Source: Vitrella brassicaformis (Eukaryota; Sar; Vitrellaceae). From it: a DNA stretch of 64,000 bases. The notes under the pieces were generated by a model that saw nothing but the letters and a program-made list of their open reading frames with translations, searched no databases and was not told the DNA's origin. The position numbers were made by a program, and so were the translations under genes. How positions within the stretch are numbered: the stretch's first letter is position 1; every line of letters starts with the position of its first letter. This document shows positions 24,218-37,200 of this stretch, piece after piece. The stretch covers positions 28,458 through 92,457 of the forward strand of contig CDMY01000337.1 in NCBI GenBank assembly GCA_001179505.1, in the 5' to 3' direction.

Positions 24218-24453
24218 CCCAAGATCATCCCATCCGAAAGCATCGTCCCCGTGGATCTGTGGGCTACCTCTGTGGGCTGGGGGCAGGTTTCCGTCTCGGG
24301 CCGCCACTACAGAGCGCAGCAGTACGCCAGTCCACGGCACAGGCTTTCTGACGGACCGTGCGGAGAAGCGTAGACCACACTGCCTCGACACTTGTCTCAA
24401 GCCACGTCTCCACTCCGTAACGCCTCGGAGGCTCTGTCCGCCTCGATGTGGTG
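24218..24453. promoter_or_regulatory. shared upstream region, membrane protein and disordered protein
   Basis: 236 bases separate two divergent start codons. Sequence is GC-rich without simple repeats. No defined motif was recognised; the role is inferred from position. Confidence 0.4.
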
Positions 24454-27400
24454 ATGCGACGAGCGCCAGGAGGGCAAAGTGTGAGGGGCCCTAGCCTCCC
24501 GTGCTCCAGCACTCCGAGCCACGCAGCCAATGGCATGTGCTTCTTCGTCTCCCCTGACCATTCCGGGCCTTCCCCTCTCCGCCACCCTCCGCCCTTCTAC
24601 CCGCCACCTGCGAACCCGCACCGGGCAGTCGTCCTTGCACAGGGCCCTGCCGGGATGGTGCGCGGCATTCCACCGCCGTACCCGCAGCCTTTCCCTCCTG
24701 GCCTGCCTCCACCATTTGTGGCCTGCCTGCCTGGATTTGGGCGCTCAGTGAGCCGTGACGTCTTCACAAGGGCCCACAAGTTGTCGCATGGGTGAGGCAG
24801 GAAGAAGACTAGCATCGGGTGTGATGAAGCAATGGCAGGGTTGTAACTTCAGGGCTGCGCGTGAGGACCCTTCGTTGCCCAGCGTGCCTCGCGGCGGCAG
24901 CAAGGAGGACATATCAGCGTTCCACCCGGGGAAGGGCAAGAAGGAACGGAAGAACAAGGCAGTGGCAAAGAAGAAGACCACCAGGAAGAAAGGTCAGAGA
25001 GACCCAGTGTGCGAGACCACACGAAAAGAGATAATATCTATTCTTTGCCTGTCTCGTTTCGATTTCTGTCTATCTGGCAGTGCTCCCCGATGCAGAGCCA
25101 CATGCTCGTCGCGCAGGAGCACAGCATCGAGAACCAACGCCTCAAACAAGGGACAGACGTCCTCCTCAGCCCAAGAGACCCGCCGAGACACCTGCAGTGG
25201 CTCCTGCAGCGCCCCGACCCCGGCACAAGTCCCCGCCGCCCGTCGTGAGCAAGGCGCCACCAATTGTCACTCCTCTGAGGGACGTCAGGCCTCCCCGACC
25301 GGTGACAGTTGAGCCGGCAGGGCCAAATGTACCTCTTCCGCCCAGGCCGAGCATCCCTCCACCTGCCGTATGCCCGGCTCCCATGTTTCTGCCAACAGAC
25401 AGAGACGTTCGGCGGCCTGCTCGTGAAGCCAACCAAGTAGCGTCGTCGCTGATGGCCCACCTGTCGACCCGTGACACCTTCTCGGATGTGTTGTCTCCCC
25501 GTGACGCCATTGGAGTGCAGAACCACCCTATGCCCAAGCCACAGCTCTTCTTTCCCTCGCACACGTGTATTGGGGCACCGGCTGGCTATTCTGACTCTCC
25601 TGTGCGGCGGACGTGGGAGGACAGCCGAGGAGACGCGGGCAGACTGGTGCTATCGTCACCACACGGAGAGCTGGAAGGCGGGCCTTCCAGGTTTGCGGCT
25701 GTTGCTGATCAGGAGCTGCTGGATTCCCCCACGGCCCCGTCGGACATTTCCTTCAAGACATATGTGCTGCGGTTCCCTGACCCCAAGCCAGACTCAGACA
25801 AGAAGGATGATGCTGACACCAAAGAGGGCAAGATGCGTCAGTATGCCCAGGCGGCCATGACACCACAGTCCTTTTCAGCGCTGTCGCTCACCACACCGCC
25901 GTGTCTCACGCCCGGCACGCTCCAACGGGAAGAGCGAGTCGCACTGGGGGGGAGAGAAGGAGCTAGAGCGGGTGCGGGTGCCAAGGCGTCCATCAGTCGA
26001 GAAGACCCAGCACATTCCCAGGCCAAGCAGGCGGCGGCTCATCGGCAAAGCATGGACTCGCCACAGGGAGGCAAGAAGCCCGCAGTGATCCCTCCCACTG
26101 CTGCAGCGGGTAGAGACCGCACAGCGAGCCGCAGCCACAGCAGGGACGCCAGTAGGGGAAGGAGCCGTGAAGATCCCAGCGTCAAGGTTCGTGCCAAGTC
26201 ACAGGAGCCGCCCCAGCAGAGACGGCACACACTCGATGCCAACCAGGCCTGGCGAGCAATGCTGCGATCGGACGGGGCAAACGCCACTCCTGTCAAGACA
26301 GACACCATCAATCGTCGCAGCAGCACGTCGCCCGTTGGCCCTCGATCGGGCGCCAGGAGCCGTAGCAATTCGGCATCGAAACGACCTTCTCATGTGGCCC
26401 GCCCTGGTGTCTATACCGTCGTGCCACAGCTGAGGAGGAAGAAAGCTCCCAAGGGAGGAGGAAGGAGTGCAGCGAATCGCCGTGCGTCGGTCGATGAAGG
26501 CGAACAGCCGATCCCGCACGGCGCCGCCTATGAGAGCGACGCTGAGACATGTGGGCAGAAGAGTGAGGAGATCGCGCCGCCTCCTGGGGAAGAAGGATCC
26601 ATCAACCCCCTGCAGGTCGGTAGCAGCAAGACAAGGAGACACATCCACCTGCAAGTTATTGTCTGGCTCTCTTTCGTGTTGCAGCACTCACCGGGGCTTC
26701 GCAGCACGAGTCCCTCGCGCCCTTTGCCAGGCCCATCAGGCCCCTCAGCGCCGCCCCGGGACAGGCCTCCTCTCCCCCAGCCGTCCCCATACTCGCCTGA
26801 CAGCAGTATCAGCAGCTACAGCAGGGCCAGGCCAACCGACGCAATGACGGTGACACTCGCGGCATCGAAGCTGGATTCCCAGACAAATGCGCCACGGAGG
26901 GGCCGGGGACCAGTAGTGCCGCCCCTGCCACTGGAGACCCTCAACAGCAAGGGTGGCGATCCCGAGGCAAAGCCGACTCTGCAGCCCATCAAGAAACAAG
27001 AGGCCTCACAACAGGCGAAGCGACCGCCGCCTGCCCACAATCGCCCCTATCTGCTCAAGATGACCACAGAAGAGCTGCGGGAGCGCGTACGGCTGGCCAC
27101 TGAGCTCGGCGAGACCCTCGACTACAAGAGCAAACCTCTGGAAAGGCTGGCCAACAGCAGCCTCCGATCCAGCCCACAGCTCCCATCTTCTCCGGCCAAC
27201 CACCCTTCGAAGCGACCCCCCGTCATGGGCGTTATGCGTCAGGAGAGCCCGGCTCCGCTCAAGAAGACGGCATTTCTGTGCGGCAGGGCGCCCGCCTCGT
27301 CCCTCAATCGGACAGAGCGGAGCCTGACGCCCACACCGAAGAAAAGGGACGGCCGCTCGTCGCGCCGAAGCATGCGCGAGGAGGCGGGCAGCGCCCGGCA

Positions 27401-28406
27401 TCAGGAGGCTGGAGACAAAGGCGGTGTTCGAAGCAGCAGTGTCAAGGAGATGGCAGGAGAGCCGAAAGTCCTTGACCAGGGCACTCGGACAAGTCTTGTA
27501 AAGAAGCCGCCACCCCTGCCGCCATCGGCAAAGCGTGCTGCTGCGCAGCTTGCTACAGATGGTGCAAATCAGGGACCTTCTCGAGACACAGACCTACGAC
27601 AAGATCGTGGGGGAAATGAAGGCGTCTCTGGGCCACCGTCAGTTGGGGGAGGTGAGCAGCCGACCGTTCCTGTGCCTATCTATTGCCTCAACAAGGCCGC
27701 CCCCCGGTCTTACGCAGACAGCCAGTGTGAGGAGAATCTACGCGCCCGGGACTCCCGCAATCCCTATGGGCTGCCTGCTTCTCCCACGGCCTTCTCGCTG
27801 ACCAGCTCCCCACTGGCAGAGATGAGACAGATCCCGCAGGCGTCGCCGCTACTCATGGCACCCACAGACGACACGTCTGGCGACGGTCAAACGGAGGCCG
27901 GCCCTTCCGCAGAGTGTCTCCACCAGCAGCAGCAGCAGCACTATGCCGCGGCAGCCGAGCAGATGACGGACGATGGCCCATTGCAGGGCTGCTATGCTGG
28001 CAGCAACGTGGACACAAGCTTTGCTAGCATCCCCTCGCCGTATGATGGCTCTGCTATTTCCGCCCATGGGGGAGGGGCAGAAATGTTCCGCCCGTCAGGT
28101 CTGCTTGGCCAGCCTCTGGTGACCGTGCACGAGTCAGAAGAGGCAGAAGACGGAGCGCATGACATCCCCAGGGACAACACCGAGACGCCGGAGAGGAGTC
28201 TGCGTCAGGGGGAGCAACTTGAGGGCGAGCAGGCAGAGGAGATGCTGCCCCTTTCAGTGAGCCCTGACTTGTCCAGCTGCAGCAGTGGCAGCCCGGCGTT
28301 GCAGAGAGACAGCGGTGTAGTGTCTGTCAATCGCCTGAGGTACGAAAGACTGCGCAGCGCATTCTTGTCTCGACAGGCACAATGCTGCAGCACCGACGGG
28401 GAATGA
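24454..28406 (+). CDS. long disordered Pro/Ser/Arg-rich protein
   Basis: Exons 24454-24791, 24853-24992 and 25081-28406 give about 1,267 residues. A 69-base stretch at 26616-26684 (gtcggt...gttgcag) is probably a fourth intron; it is in frame and stop-free, so it may be retained or removed. The N terminus is proline-rich (PPPFYPPPANPHR) and is followed by a Lys-rich patch (KKKTTRKK). The rest is predicted disordered from composition: Pro/Ser/Arg blocks, RSHSRDASRGRSRED, SxP motifs and a short polyQ (LHQQQQQHYAAAA). A helical stretch MTTEELRERVRLATELGE lies near the middle, at about 27060-27115. No enzyme domain is visible. SR-like blocks might suit an RNA or cytoskeletal scaffold, but that is a guess. 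The 3' end is close to the window's second largest spacer. Confidence 0.7.
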
Positions 28407-30131
28407 ATGTTGAGACAGACAAGACGGGAAGGGAAGACGGATTCTCTGTGTGTGTGGGTGGGTGGGTGGATGTGCACCGAGACCCAGACACCGAGAATGC
28501 TTCCCATACTTACCGACACCTTCACAATGAGTCCTTCCTTCATCTCAGCAAAAATGGGTGCTCGTGCCGCCCCACTTGAATCATGTACTGCAGTCCTTCC
28601 TTGTCCCTCCTTCCAATCGTCCCCCCCCATGGCAGCTGCTGTGGACTCATTCATGCAGTGTACTGGACACGGACAGCAAAAACTCCTCTCTTTGGCGAAT
28701 GCACCCATCCATCTCCTCTCCATTCATTCCCCCCACACTGACACCATCCATCCACACCCCAAGACACATCCATCACACGCACGCACATCGGTCCGTAGTC
28801 CATGCAATCCCCCACAACACCGGCCCTACTTGCGCAATAGCGCGTTGTAGATAGCAGACAGGGTCCTAGGAGAAGAGATGGCAGGCAGGCAGGCAGGCGC
28901 GACACGTCCCACTGCACGGGTCGCTATCGACGGTTCAGCGTGCGATGTCCCCGAGCTATCCGGTGACTGTTGCTGTCGGCTGCTCAGCCGTCGGAGGGCC
29001 CACTAACACCGCAGGCGTCACCGTCGATTGCAACTGATGCAGCCAGCGGACACACACAACCCACACATCAATCAAGAAGAAATCAGCATATTGCATGTAT
29101 GCATGCAGGCACATATGTATGTATCCATGAATGCATGTTTGCGCTCCCCCAGTCAGTCAGTCAGTCAGTGGAGTTCCATAGAAACTTGTGGAGCAATCAG
29201 TCAGTCAGTCAGTCGATCGATCGATCGACCGGATCGCGGCAAAACAAACGCATTATGCGCCATGCAGATGGCGTTGTTGCGTGTGTCTGTCTGTCTGTCT
29301 CCCTGTCTTATACATACATGGCGGCATCTAGAGGCCTGCCCTGGTGGCGCCAATAGTGCCTACATGTCAGTCAGTCAGCTAGTAAGTAGTATGATCCCCC
29401 ATCCACCCCCCCACCGACTCACCCACAGATGCCATCCACCCCTCTCACACATGAACGAACGCACATACGCTCTGCTCTCCCCCCACACACACGTACGTCC
29501 ATGCAAACATCAGATAGATAGGTACATATACTCACACGAGCCCCCATCTATATATAGTCTTCCTCTCTCCGTCTGCCTCAGCTCACGTTCGCTAACTCAT
29601 CCTTCCTCCCCACCGAAGACACTCACACCGTGACACCACAACGCTGCAGACATCCGGGGCAGGGGATGGTGGGAACCCGATGCGCGCATAGGTGAGGCCG
29701 CCCGCCCGTGTCAAAAGAACGCGCATCTAGACACGCGCGTCGTATGCACATGGATGTGTGTGTCCGGTCGATGGATGAGTCAGAGGTGAGGGGCTGGACC
29801 GGGTGTGTGACGCGCTTCACAATCCAATCAATACTGTCCGTCACTTACATACATGTACAAGAATGTACCCTCTTATATAGACACCACACGCAATCTCTCG
29901 GCTCTATCGTGACCCGAAAAGCCCCCCCGCCCCCCCACCATAACATGCATGTCCCTCTCTCTCACGCACTGCAAAGTCGTCTCTCTTCACTGCATACTTG
30001 CATCTATCTATCTATCTATCTCGATCGCCCCACCCACCCATCCACATGCTCATCCGTGTACTTGTATACCAAACGAAAAAAGGTCGGTCACCAGAGCGGT
30101 CTGGTAGGTCTCGAGCGTCATGAGAAGTCAA
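28407..30131. other. 1.7-kb convergent spacer with simple repeats
   Basis: This lies between two 3' ends. It contains GGCA, CAGT (29153-29168, 29200-29213), GATC (29213-29227), CTAT (30004-30019) and CA/GT runs. No frame with protein-like composition was found on either strand. Confidence 0.65.
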
Positions 30132-31570
30132 TCATATACACAGCTCGCTGTGCACCTCGCCCATCTCGAAGATCTGGTGAGTCACCACACACACAGGCAG
30201 AGAGAGAGGAGGGGGTGATCTCCTTGTCTGTCTGCGGCTGGTTGTTGTTGTGTCCGTCCGTGGTGGGCGCAGCGCACCTTCTTGACAACCTGTCGGACTT
30301 TGTCTCTGTGGTCCTGGTTGTTCGGGTCCACATCCAGATGAGTCACGTCAGCCTACACACACACAGACAGACAGCACACATGCGTCTTGATGGAAGGCGT
30401 GTGCTACGCTGTCGTGTGTTGTGTTGTGCTGACCTGCACGCCTATGAGGTAGATGCGCTGTCCGATCATGAGCGGGCTGATGTGCAGCAGGTTCCAGAAC
30501 CGCCGCTTGTCCTTCCGCTGGTTGAGGATCTTCACCACCAAATCGTCACACAAGTGCACTGTCGGCTCCTGCAGAAACATACACAGACAGTGTCGTGCAG
30601 ATGAACGAGATGGATGGCGCGTGTGTCGTCTTGTCTGTCTGCCGCTCACGTTGACGATTCGGTTGATGTATTGCTTGATCTGCCCGATGACGTTCATGTC
30701 GGAGTCTTCGCACTGCAGGAAACGGCAGTTGACCCCGATCACCTCCCAGGGCGAGTACCCTGCCACACACACACAACACACCATCACACACACGCCATCA
30801 CACACGCGGATGGACGGCTCTCGTTGCCCACGTTCGACTGAGTGTGTGCTGGCATACCGGTGAGGTCGCAGAAGCCCGAGCTGACTAGAATGATGGGGCA
30901 GTCCTGCTGGTTGGGGTCGCACAGGATGCTCGAGAATGTGAGCTTGTCGAAGTCCTTCTGCTCCAGCTGGCGGTCCTTCTGGGCCAGCGCCATGCTGTAC
31001 TTCAGGCGCAAATCCTCAACTGAAAACACACACACACAGGAAGGACACACGCACCACAACAGGCACACATGAGTGGCGAACACACGCACACACACACACG
31101 TGTCTGGCGTGCTGTGGCTGTCGTGCGATCCCCACCTTGCGATTCGAGCTCCTTGAGGCGCTTCCGCAGCCCCATGTTCTCCTCGCGCAGCTCCTCCAGG
31201 TTGACCTGCAAAGAACACACAAAAGCGGTAAGAACACTTGGCCTTGGCGCCAAGGCCAGCTGACCTTTTGACTCTCCTTGAGCGACGACGATGCACCACC
31301 TCCCTCGCCCTCGCCTGCCGTCGCCATCATCTGCCCCTCCCCATCTCCTCGGCCGAGCCCGCCGCCAGTGTGCTCATCTAGGTCGGTGGACACGGATCCC
31401 ATCCTGTCGCGGCTCGTGCGGTTCTTCTTGAGCTCACTCATGTCGTTGGTGAGGGGGATGGTGTGCTTCTTGGCACGCGCAGGACGCTCCGGCAGGACGC
31501 TCTGATCAGGCTGACCAGATATCATGTCAGCACGAGGATCACAAGCCTCACACTGTGCACCATCGGCCAT
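30132..31570 (-). CDS. LOV-domain blue-light receptor with N-terminal coiled coil
   Basis: LOV domains bind FMN and form a light-driven bond to a cysteine. Seven exons fit: 31570-31265, 31205-31136, 31019-30858, 30759-30650, 30568-30434, 30352-30278 and 30173-30132 (299 residues). The photoactive motif is GVNCRFLQ, Cys about residue 191 (codon 30725-30727). Other FMN-site features are present: PIILVSSGFCDLTGYSPWEV, the Asn in LNQRKDKRRFWN, FWNLLHISPL and the Gln in YLIGVQ. Before LOV there is a leucine-rich coiled coil (LEELREENMGLRKRLKELE, then LRLKYSMALAQKDRQLEQKD). The first 100 residues are polar, with no clear zinc or kinase domain. Coiled coil before LOV recalls aureochromes, but a convincing basic DNA-binding region was not found. 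The output is unknown; dimerisation by light is a reasonable guess. Confidence 0.88.
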
Positions 31571-31827
31571 CACTGATGCGCGACCCTCGTCTGCAAGCTA
31601 AGCTCGCAAAGTTGGGAGGGCGAAGGAAACCGCCCCGTTCTACCCATTCCTCGGCCGTAGTCTGAGCCATTCATTTCCTGTTTGCTGGAAATCCCTCATT
31701 GTCCCTTCGGGCCGTTCATCCCGTGAGAATCCATCCATCCCTTTGGTTCGAGTCCATTCCGCCCATCCCTCATCCTCCTGCTGAGGAGCGTAAACGAAGT
31801 GGGGCTTCCCCCGTACACAACAACACC
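31571..31827. promoter_or_regulatory. shared upstream region, LOV gene and proline-rich gene
   Basis: 257 bases lie between divergent starts. The sequence is non-repetitive, with TTCC/GGAA-type words and no clear TATA box. If the promoter is shared, the partner gene could be co-expressed with the photoreceptor; this is inference. Confidence 0.4.
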
Positions 31828-33368
31828 ATGTCGTCCTGTTGCCGCCGCGAACCCAAGAAAGTCCCCGAGCCCCAACCAATGAGCCAAGGTGGGCACACAC
31901 GAGAGGGAGAGAGAGGGAGGGAGGGAGGGAGCCCCTCTTTTCATGCAGTGGGGGGACACTGCAGGAGTTTCTCCCGCTCTGTGTTTCTGGTTGTGGTCGG
32001 TCAGACGCGCGGACGAGAGCCTTTGGCGGCCCCATGGCTCCTCCCCCCATGCAGGCCTACCACTCGCTCCCTCCGCAGCAGTTTCCGGCGGGCAAGATGC
32101 CCCCTCCGCCCCAAATGATGCCTGGTCCTCCCTTCGGTGTGCCGCCGCCCGCTCTGAGCCAGAAGGTGCCCATCTATACCGCCCCTGGAGGGCCTCAGCC
32201 GCCCATGCCCATGCCGCCCACAACCAAGCTCCCGCCCACTGGTCCGTCGATGCCCAATCTGTTGGTGCCGCCCTACGCGCCGCCGCCCACCGCCATCCTG
32301 ATGGCCGGCAAGCCCCCCATGCCTGGTGCGGGCGCGCCTCCTGCCATGATGCCGCCTCCACACGCTCAATCGACGCCAATGCTGCCCCGCCCGCAGTCTG
32401 GTATGGTGCCTCCTCCTTCGATGGGTCCGCCTCCCCACCATCCCGCCACTATGGGGGCGATGCAGCCACCACCCGGCCCTCCCGGGCCTCCCGGCCCCCC
32501 TGGGCCTCCTGGCAGCCGTCCGATGCTGATGCCGTTTGTGCCAGCGCATCCGTTGATGATGCCGCCCCACTTGCGCCGCCGTGGGCCGGGTTCTGACATC
32601 CAGGAGTTGATATGGCAGTACGCGACGACCAAGAACGAGCTCAACAGCTGCATGGCGCTGCTGCACGCCATCAACAGCGAGATGGCGGCCCTCAAGCAGA
32701 GCCACTCGTCGCTCAAGGTCATGGTGGACCAGCACGAGGTGATTCTGGGCGGGGGTGCGGGGGCGGGCAAGAGGGAGGCCGGGCTCAAGTTTGTCGTCAA
32801 CGGTGATCCCGATGACCCCGTGGACGTGTACCTGAACAACTTCGTCAAGACCCACAAGGACCTCAACCTCACCGTGGTCAAGATGGACCCGCCCCTCTAC
32901 ACACTCAACGGACAGGAGGCATTCATCACCGAGAAGGACGGCATCGTCGCAATCCGGGACGGAACAGAGTGGAAACCATTCATGGTCACCCCACAGCTCA
33001 GCACGACCCACCAGAGAGCCAGCCAGCCAGCCAGCCAGACACAAACACACCTCTGTCCGTGTGTGTTGGGGTTGGGGTCGTTCAGGAGTTCATAGCTGAG
33101 GCCACGTCAGGTGATACGTTGGAGGCCAAGCCGAAGAAGGCGGCGGTCAAGAAGGCTGCCGCCAAGGGCAAGGCCAAAGCCAAGGGCAAAGCCGCTGCCG
33201 CCAAACCCAAGGCCAAGGCCAAGCCAAAGGTGGGCCCGAATGGGATGGATGGGGTAGGGAGGGAGACATGAATCGCCTCTCATGTGGGTATTGTTTGTCT
33301 GTGTCTGTCTGTTTCAGGCCAAGGCTAAGGCCAAAGCAAAGGGGAAGGCCAAGGCCAAGGCGCGATAG
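31828..33368 (+). CDS. proline/methionine-rich protein with Lys/Ala tail
   Basis: Four exons fit: 31828-31888, 32005-32984, 33086-33229 and 33318-33368 (411 residues). It starts MSSCCRREPKK; the paired Cys could be lipidated. About 190 residues of Pro/Met/Gly repeats follow, including GPPGPPGPPGPPG, with no aromatic signature of SH3 or EVH1 proteins. The middle is a folded-looking region: a helix (SDIQELIWQYATTKNELNS, ALLHAINSEMAALKQSHSSL) and then a possible small domain with DPDDPVDVYLNNF and MDPPLYTLNGQEAFI. The end is a histone-H1-like run of Ala/Lys (KAKAKGKAAAAKPKAKAK) ending AKAKAR. No family is recognised. The intron 1 splice is supported by phase and by a long AG-rich intron. Confidence 0.75.
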
Positions 33369-34222
33369 CCAACTACAACACAACAGACACCAGACCACAC
33401 CAAGAGGGCGGGACATGGTTGAATGGGTGAATTCAGTGAGCTGATGCTGGTCATGATGATGCTGGGCTGACAGATCATCGTAAGCGTGCCTGCCTGCCTG
33501 CCCGAATGCCTGAATGCCCGAATGCCTGAATGCCCGGCTGCGTGAACGTGAATGAGAGTGCACTGGTGAGTGATCGAATTCAGTGGTGCCTGACTGATCG
33601 GCCGTCTCGTCCGTCTGACTGCCTGCCTGCCTGCCTGCCTGTGGGTCCGTTTGCCTGCCTGCCTGCCTGCCGTGATAATGAAGCTCAGAGTGCCGCCCGA
33701 AAAGGGGCGTGCTGTGTGTGGTAGGAGACATGGCTTTTGACCGCTATGAGCCACACACCGACGAACAGAGAACGGAAGCGCAGGGTTTGCGAAGTGCTCG
33801 GATCACACACACGTGGGCTGCGCGGTTTTGTTTGGGAGAGAGAGAGACATGCAGGTGGACAGACACACACCCACACACAAATACTAATTGAATGCATGGA
33901 CGCACAGCTGGCTACGGTGGTCTCAGTGTCGCATTGATATGGCACACACACACATACATCTACACATCTATCTGCAAAGGCAATCAATGAGTATGGAAAA
34001 AATGCATGCAATCACATCGGTAGCTTAAGGCACATCACATGCAGCCATGCACATACAGACGGTCACATCCGCCATCAACCTGCCATTTCGGAGGAATGGA
34101 TTACGTCCTACATCGGGACTCACACTGTAGGCACCTAGCTGTTCCCTACTGGCTGTCGTAGCTAGCCGCGTTGATCCATCCATCCACTCACTGCCCCAGC
34201 CAGAGAGCTGTCAGTCAGTCAG
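33369..34222. other. convergent spacer with simple repeats
   Basis: 850 bases hold GCCT arrays (33488-33502, 33620-33640, 33652-33671), GAATGCC repeats (33502-33538) and CA runs. No gene is visible. Confidence 0.6.
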
Positions 34223-37200
34223 TCAGCAGCTCTTCTCTGGCTTGACGTCGGTGATATGCGGGCCGTCTAGGTCGTCTCGATCATTGTCCTCAAACATGAA
34301 GCTGACGACACACAATACACACCATATGGCATTCAAATGTATGTGTATGCTGCCCCCATGGCATGTCAGTCTGTGGGCATGTACGTGCGGTGACCGACTC
34401 CCTCCCTCCCTCCCTCCCTCACCCGTAGTATACGAGCTGTGATCCCTTGCCGCAGGTCGGGTCGTGTCTGTCGGACGGCACCTCGAACCCCATCAGACGC
34501 AGTGCCACCGTCTTGTTCTTGACACACGCAAACAGACGCTCCTGACCACCACACAATCACACACACACATACACACACGCGCACAGAGGGCATGGTACCA
34601 TGTTTGGCGGTGTCGTCTGCGCTAGTGTGGTCTGACTTTGTTTTCGGTGTATGGGTGAGCGGATGTCTCGATGACGCTGTCATTGTCGTCGACGTCCACC
34701 AGTTCCATGTCGATGTCAGCCGCCTGCAGGTCGGGCATCTCATGGTTCTCGTCAAACCTGGCATTACCACCACACACACACACACATTTGATGTGGCTGA
34801 TCGGGCCTCCATCTCTCTCTCTGTGGTGAAGTTCAGATGCATACCAGTAAGCGACGGCCTTGAAGATATCGACATCTTCGGAGATCTTCTTGCCCTCGTT
34901 GATCTCGAGCGTGAACTGCTCCCCGTGGTCGATGCAGGTCTTGCCCATCATGACCTGCCACGGCGAGTCCATCCCGTCGCTCGTCCACAGCCGCATGTTG
35001 AGCACACCCGCGCCCCACAACGGAGAGAACCCATTCTTCATCTGCAGCTCGCCTCTCTCGCCAGACCGCCCGTCGCCCATCAGCAAAAAGGCCGTGTAGA
35101 GCGTCCCGGGGTCCGTCCAGAAGTTCTTGACCCCAAACAGACCACCCGCATCGGTCGTCGTCCCGTTGGCCGGCGCCCTCTCCTCTGTCGAATTGTTGTC
35201 GCCGTTTTCGCCTTTGTAGTTCCAGGCCATGTCGAGGAAAGTCGTCATGGCGCCCGCAACCACAGGGGCGGCGAATGACGTCCCGCCAGCGGAGAAGTCA
35301 AAGCTGTCATAGAGGTCGGGCATCGACGAGAAGGCCCCCTGGGCACTGATGTCGACGACCGACCGGTTGGGGCCGTCTCCGCGTGACGAGTAGGCCCTCA
35401 TCTCCTTGGACTGACACCTCGGCCCGAATTTGTCCTTGTCGCTGTCAGGGCCCAGTGAGCCGACCGAGAAGATGGTGTGGCCTGCCGGGCGGGTGGTGGT
35501 GCACGCGCAGTCACGGGCGTCACATTCGTGCCCCCCGTTGCCCGCCGACTTGACGAACAGCACACCCATCTTGAAGAAGCGATTGTACAGCCGGTCCTCT
35601 GCGTGGGTACCTGAATGAACACCGACCCGACCGGCAAGTACACGCGTGCTCGTCTTCTCGGCACATCTGTAGCTGCCTTGCGTTCTCATCTGACTGACCG
35701 GAACAGTCCTTGGGTATCTCTGCAGGGTTGGTGCCGAATGAGCCGTTGATGACCATGGGGCACTTGCCCTTGGCCAACAACTCGGCCAGCACGTCGAGCA
35801 CCAAAGGTGTGGCAGACGGCAGACCAGCGGTCCGAAAGAAGTATATCTCAGAACCTGATTACATACACATACACACACCCACACCCACACACGTGCTTGT
35901 TGAGTCTGCCGATGCGCCATGATGGTAAGCACCGACCAGGGGCAGATCCAGAGTTGACGGCATCCGACGAGTAGAATCCCGCTGCGTTCCCGGCCACTCC
36001 CGTGGCGTGGGGGTCCTCGATAGCCTCTTCGAAGCCGGTGACCACCTCACAGCTGTCGGCCTCCGCACAGTCGAACAGATGGATTTTGCGGGCTTCCCCC
36101 TCCTCCGACCTGCTCGAGGCAAAGACGGGGTGCTCCTCCCTAATGCCACCGATCTCCATGATGGCGATGGGCACGTGTTGGGCGTTGCGGAAGCTCCCTG
36201 ACCCGTCGAAGCCAGCGTCAATGAAGTGCTGCAGCTGATGGTTGGCCCCCGAACGGACATCGCCCGGCGCGCACCTCTCGCGGCTGACCAGCTCCTCGGC
36301 CACCTCGCCGCTCTTGGCCCGAGGGACCTCTCGCGGCACGTTCTTCGCCTTACGCGTCAGCTTAATGTCCTCCTTGCCCACCTCCTGTTTGTCCTCGTCG
36401 GCGTCTGTTGACGCATCTTCACTGACGTCCTCGGCTGCCGGCTCGTCGTCGTCCTTTGCATCGATGGGGGTGTCGTCGTCGTCGTCCATGAGGATGTCTT
36501 TGAGCGGGGCGAGGATGCCGTCAACGTCCAGGAAGCCCTTGCTGCGTTGCGCCCTCTCTGCTCGAAGCAGGTCAGTCAGCTCGCTCAGCTGGGCGGTCGT
36601 GAGGGCGCCGACGATCTCTCTCGCCAGCCTCGCACCCCTCGACCGCCCGCCGGACGAGCGAGACTCCTCCCGCTCGCTGCGCAGCGACGAAACGATGTTG
36701 CCGAGGAGGTCGAAGCCCTCGGTCTGGCTCTCCTCAGTGTCCCTGCCGACGAATACCACACACATGTCTGCCTTCTCTTCGTTGGCACACGCCACGCATC
36801 GCATGGATACCTGAATATCTCTTCCACTGCAGGCTCGTTGGCGATGGCAGGGATGGCCACTGCAGGCACTCTGGCGCTGACGACGGGCGTCGAGCGATAC
36901 AGCCCCGTCACCTTGGCACCGTGCTTGGTCTTGAGCCGGTCAGCGAAGGGGCGCACCAGCTTGGCGACCCTCTCCTCCTCCTGCTTGAAGAGCCGCTCGT
37001 AGTGCTGGGGGATGTCGCCGTCCTTCTGGATGTGGCCCTTGCCGATGGCCCACTCGATCTCGCTGTGCCAGTAGCGGCCCTTGCTGCCGTTGCTGCTGCT
37101 CTCGGGGTCCTTGAGAGAGATGAGGACATTCATCACCTCACCACCCTTGCCTTCGCGCAGGTGGGTGCGCATGATCTTGCCCGTCTCCTGCTCGATCTTG

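Noticed and set aside
24400-24453. Longer N terminus for the membrane protein from a TTG codon
   Set aside because: Eukaryotic initiation at TTG is unlikely and an ATG follows at 24217.
32001-33050. 349-codon minus-strand frame opposite the proline-rich gene
   Set aside because: It is antisense to a spliced plus-strand gene and its His/Arg/Gly composition mirrors the proline codons.
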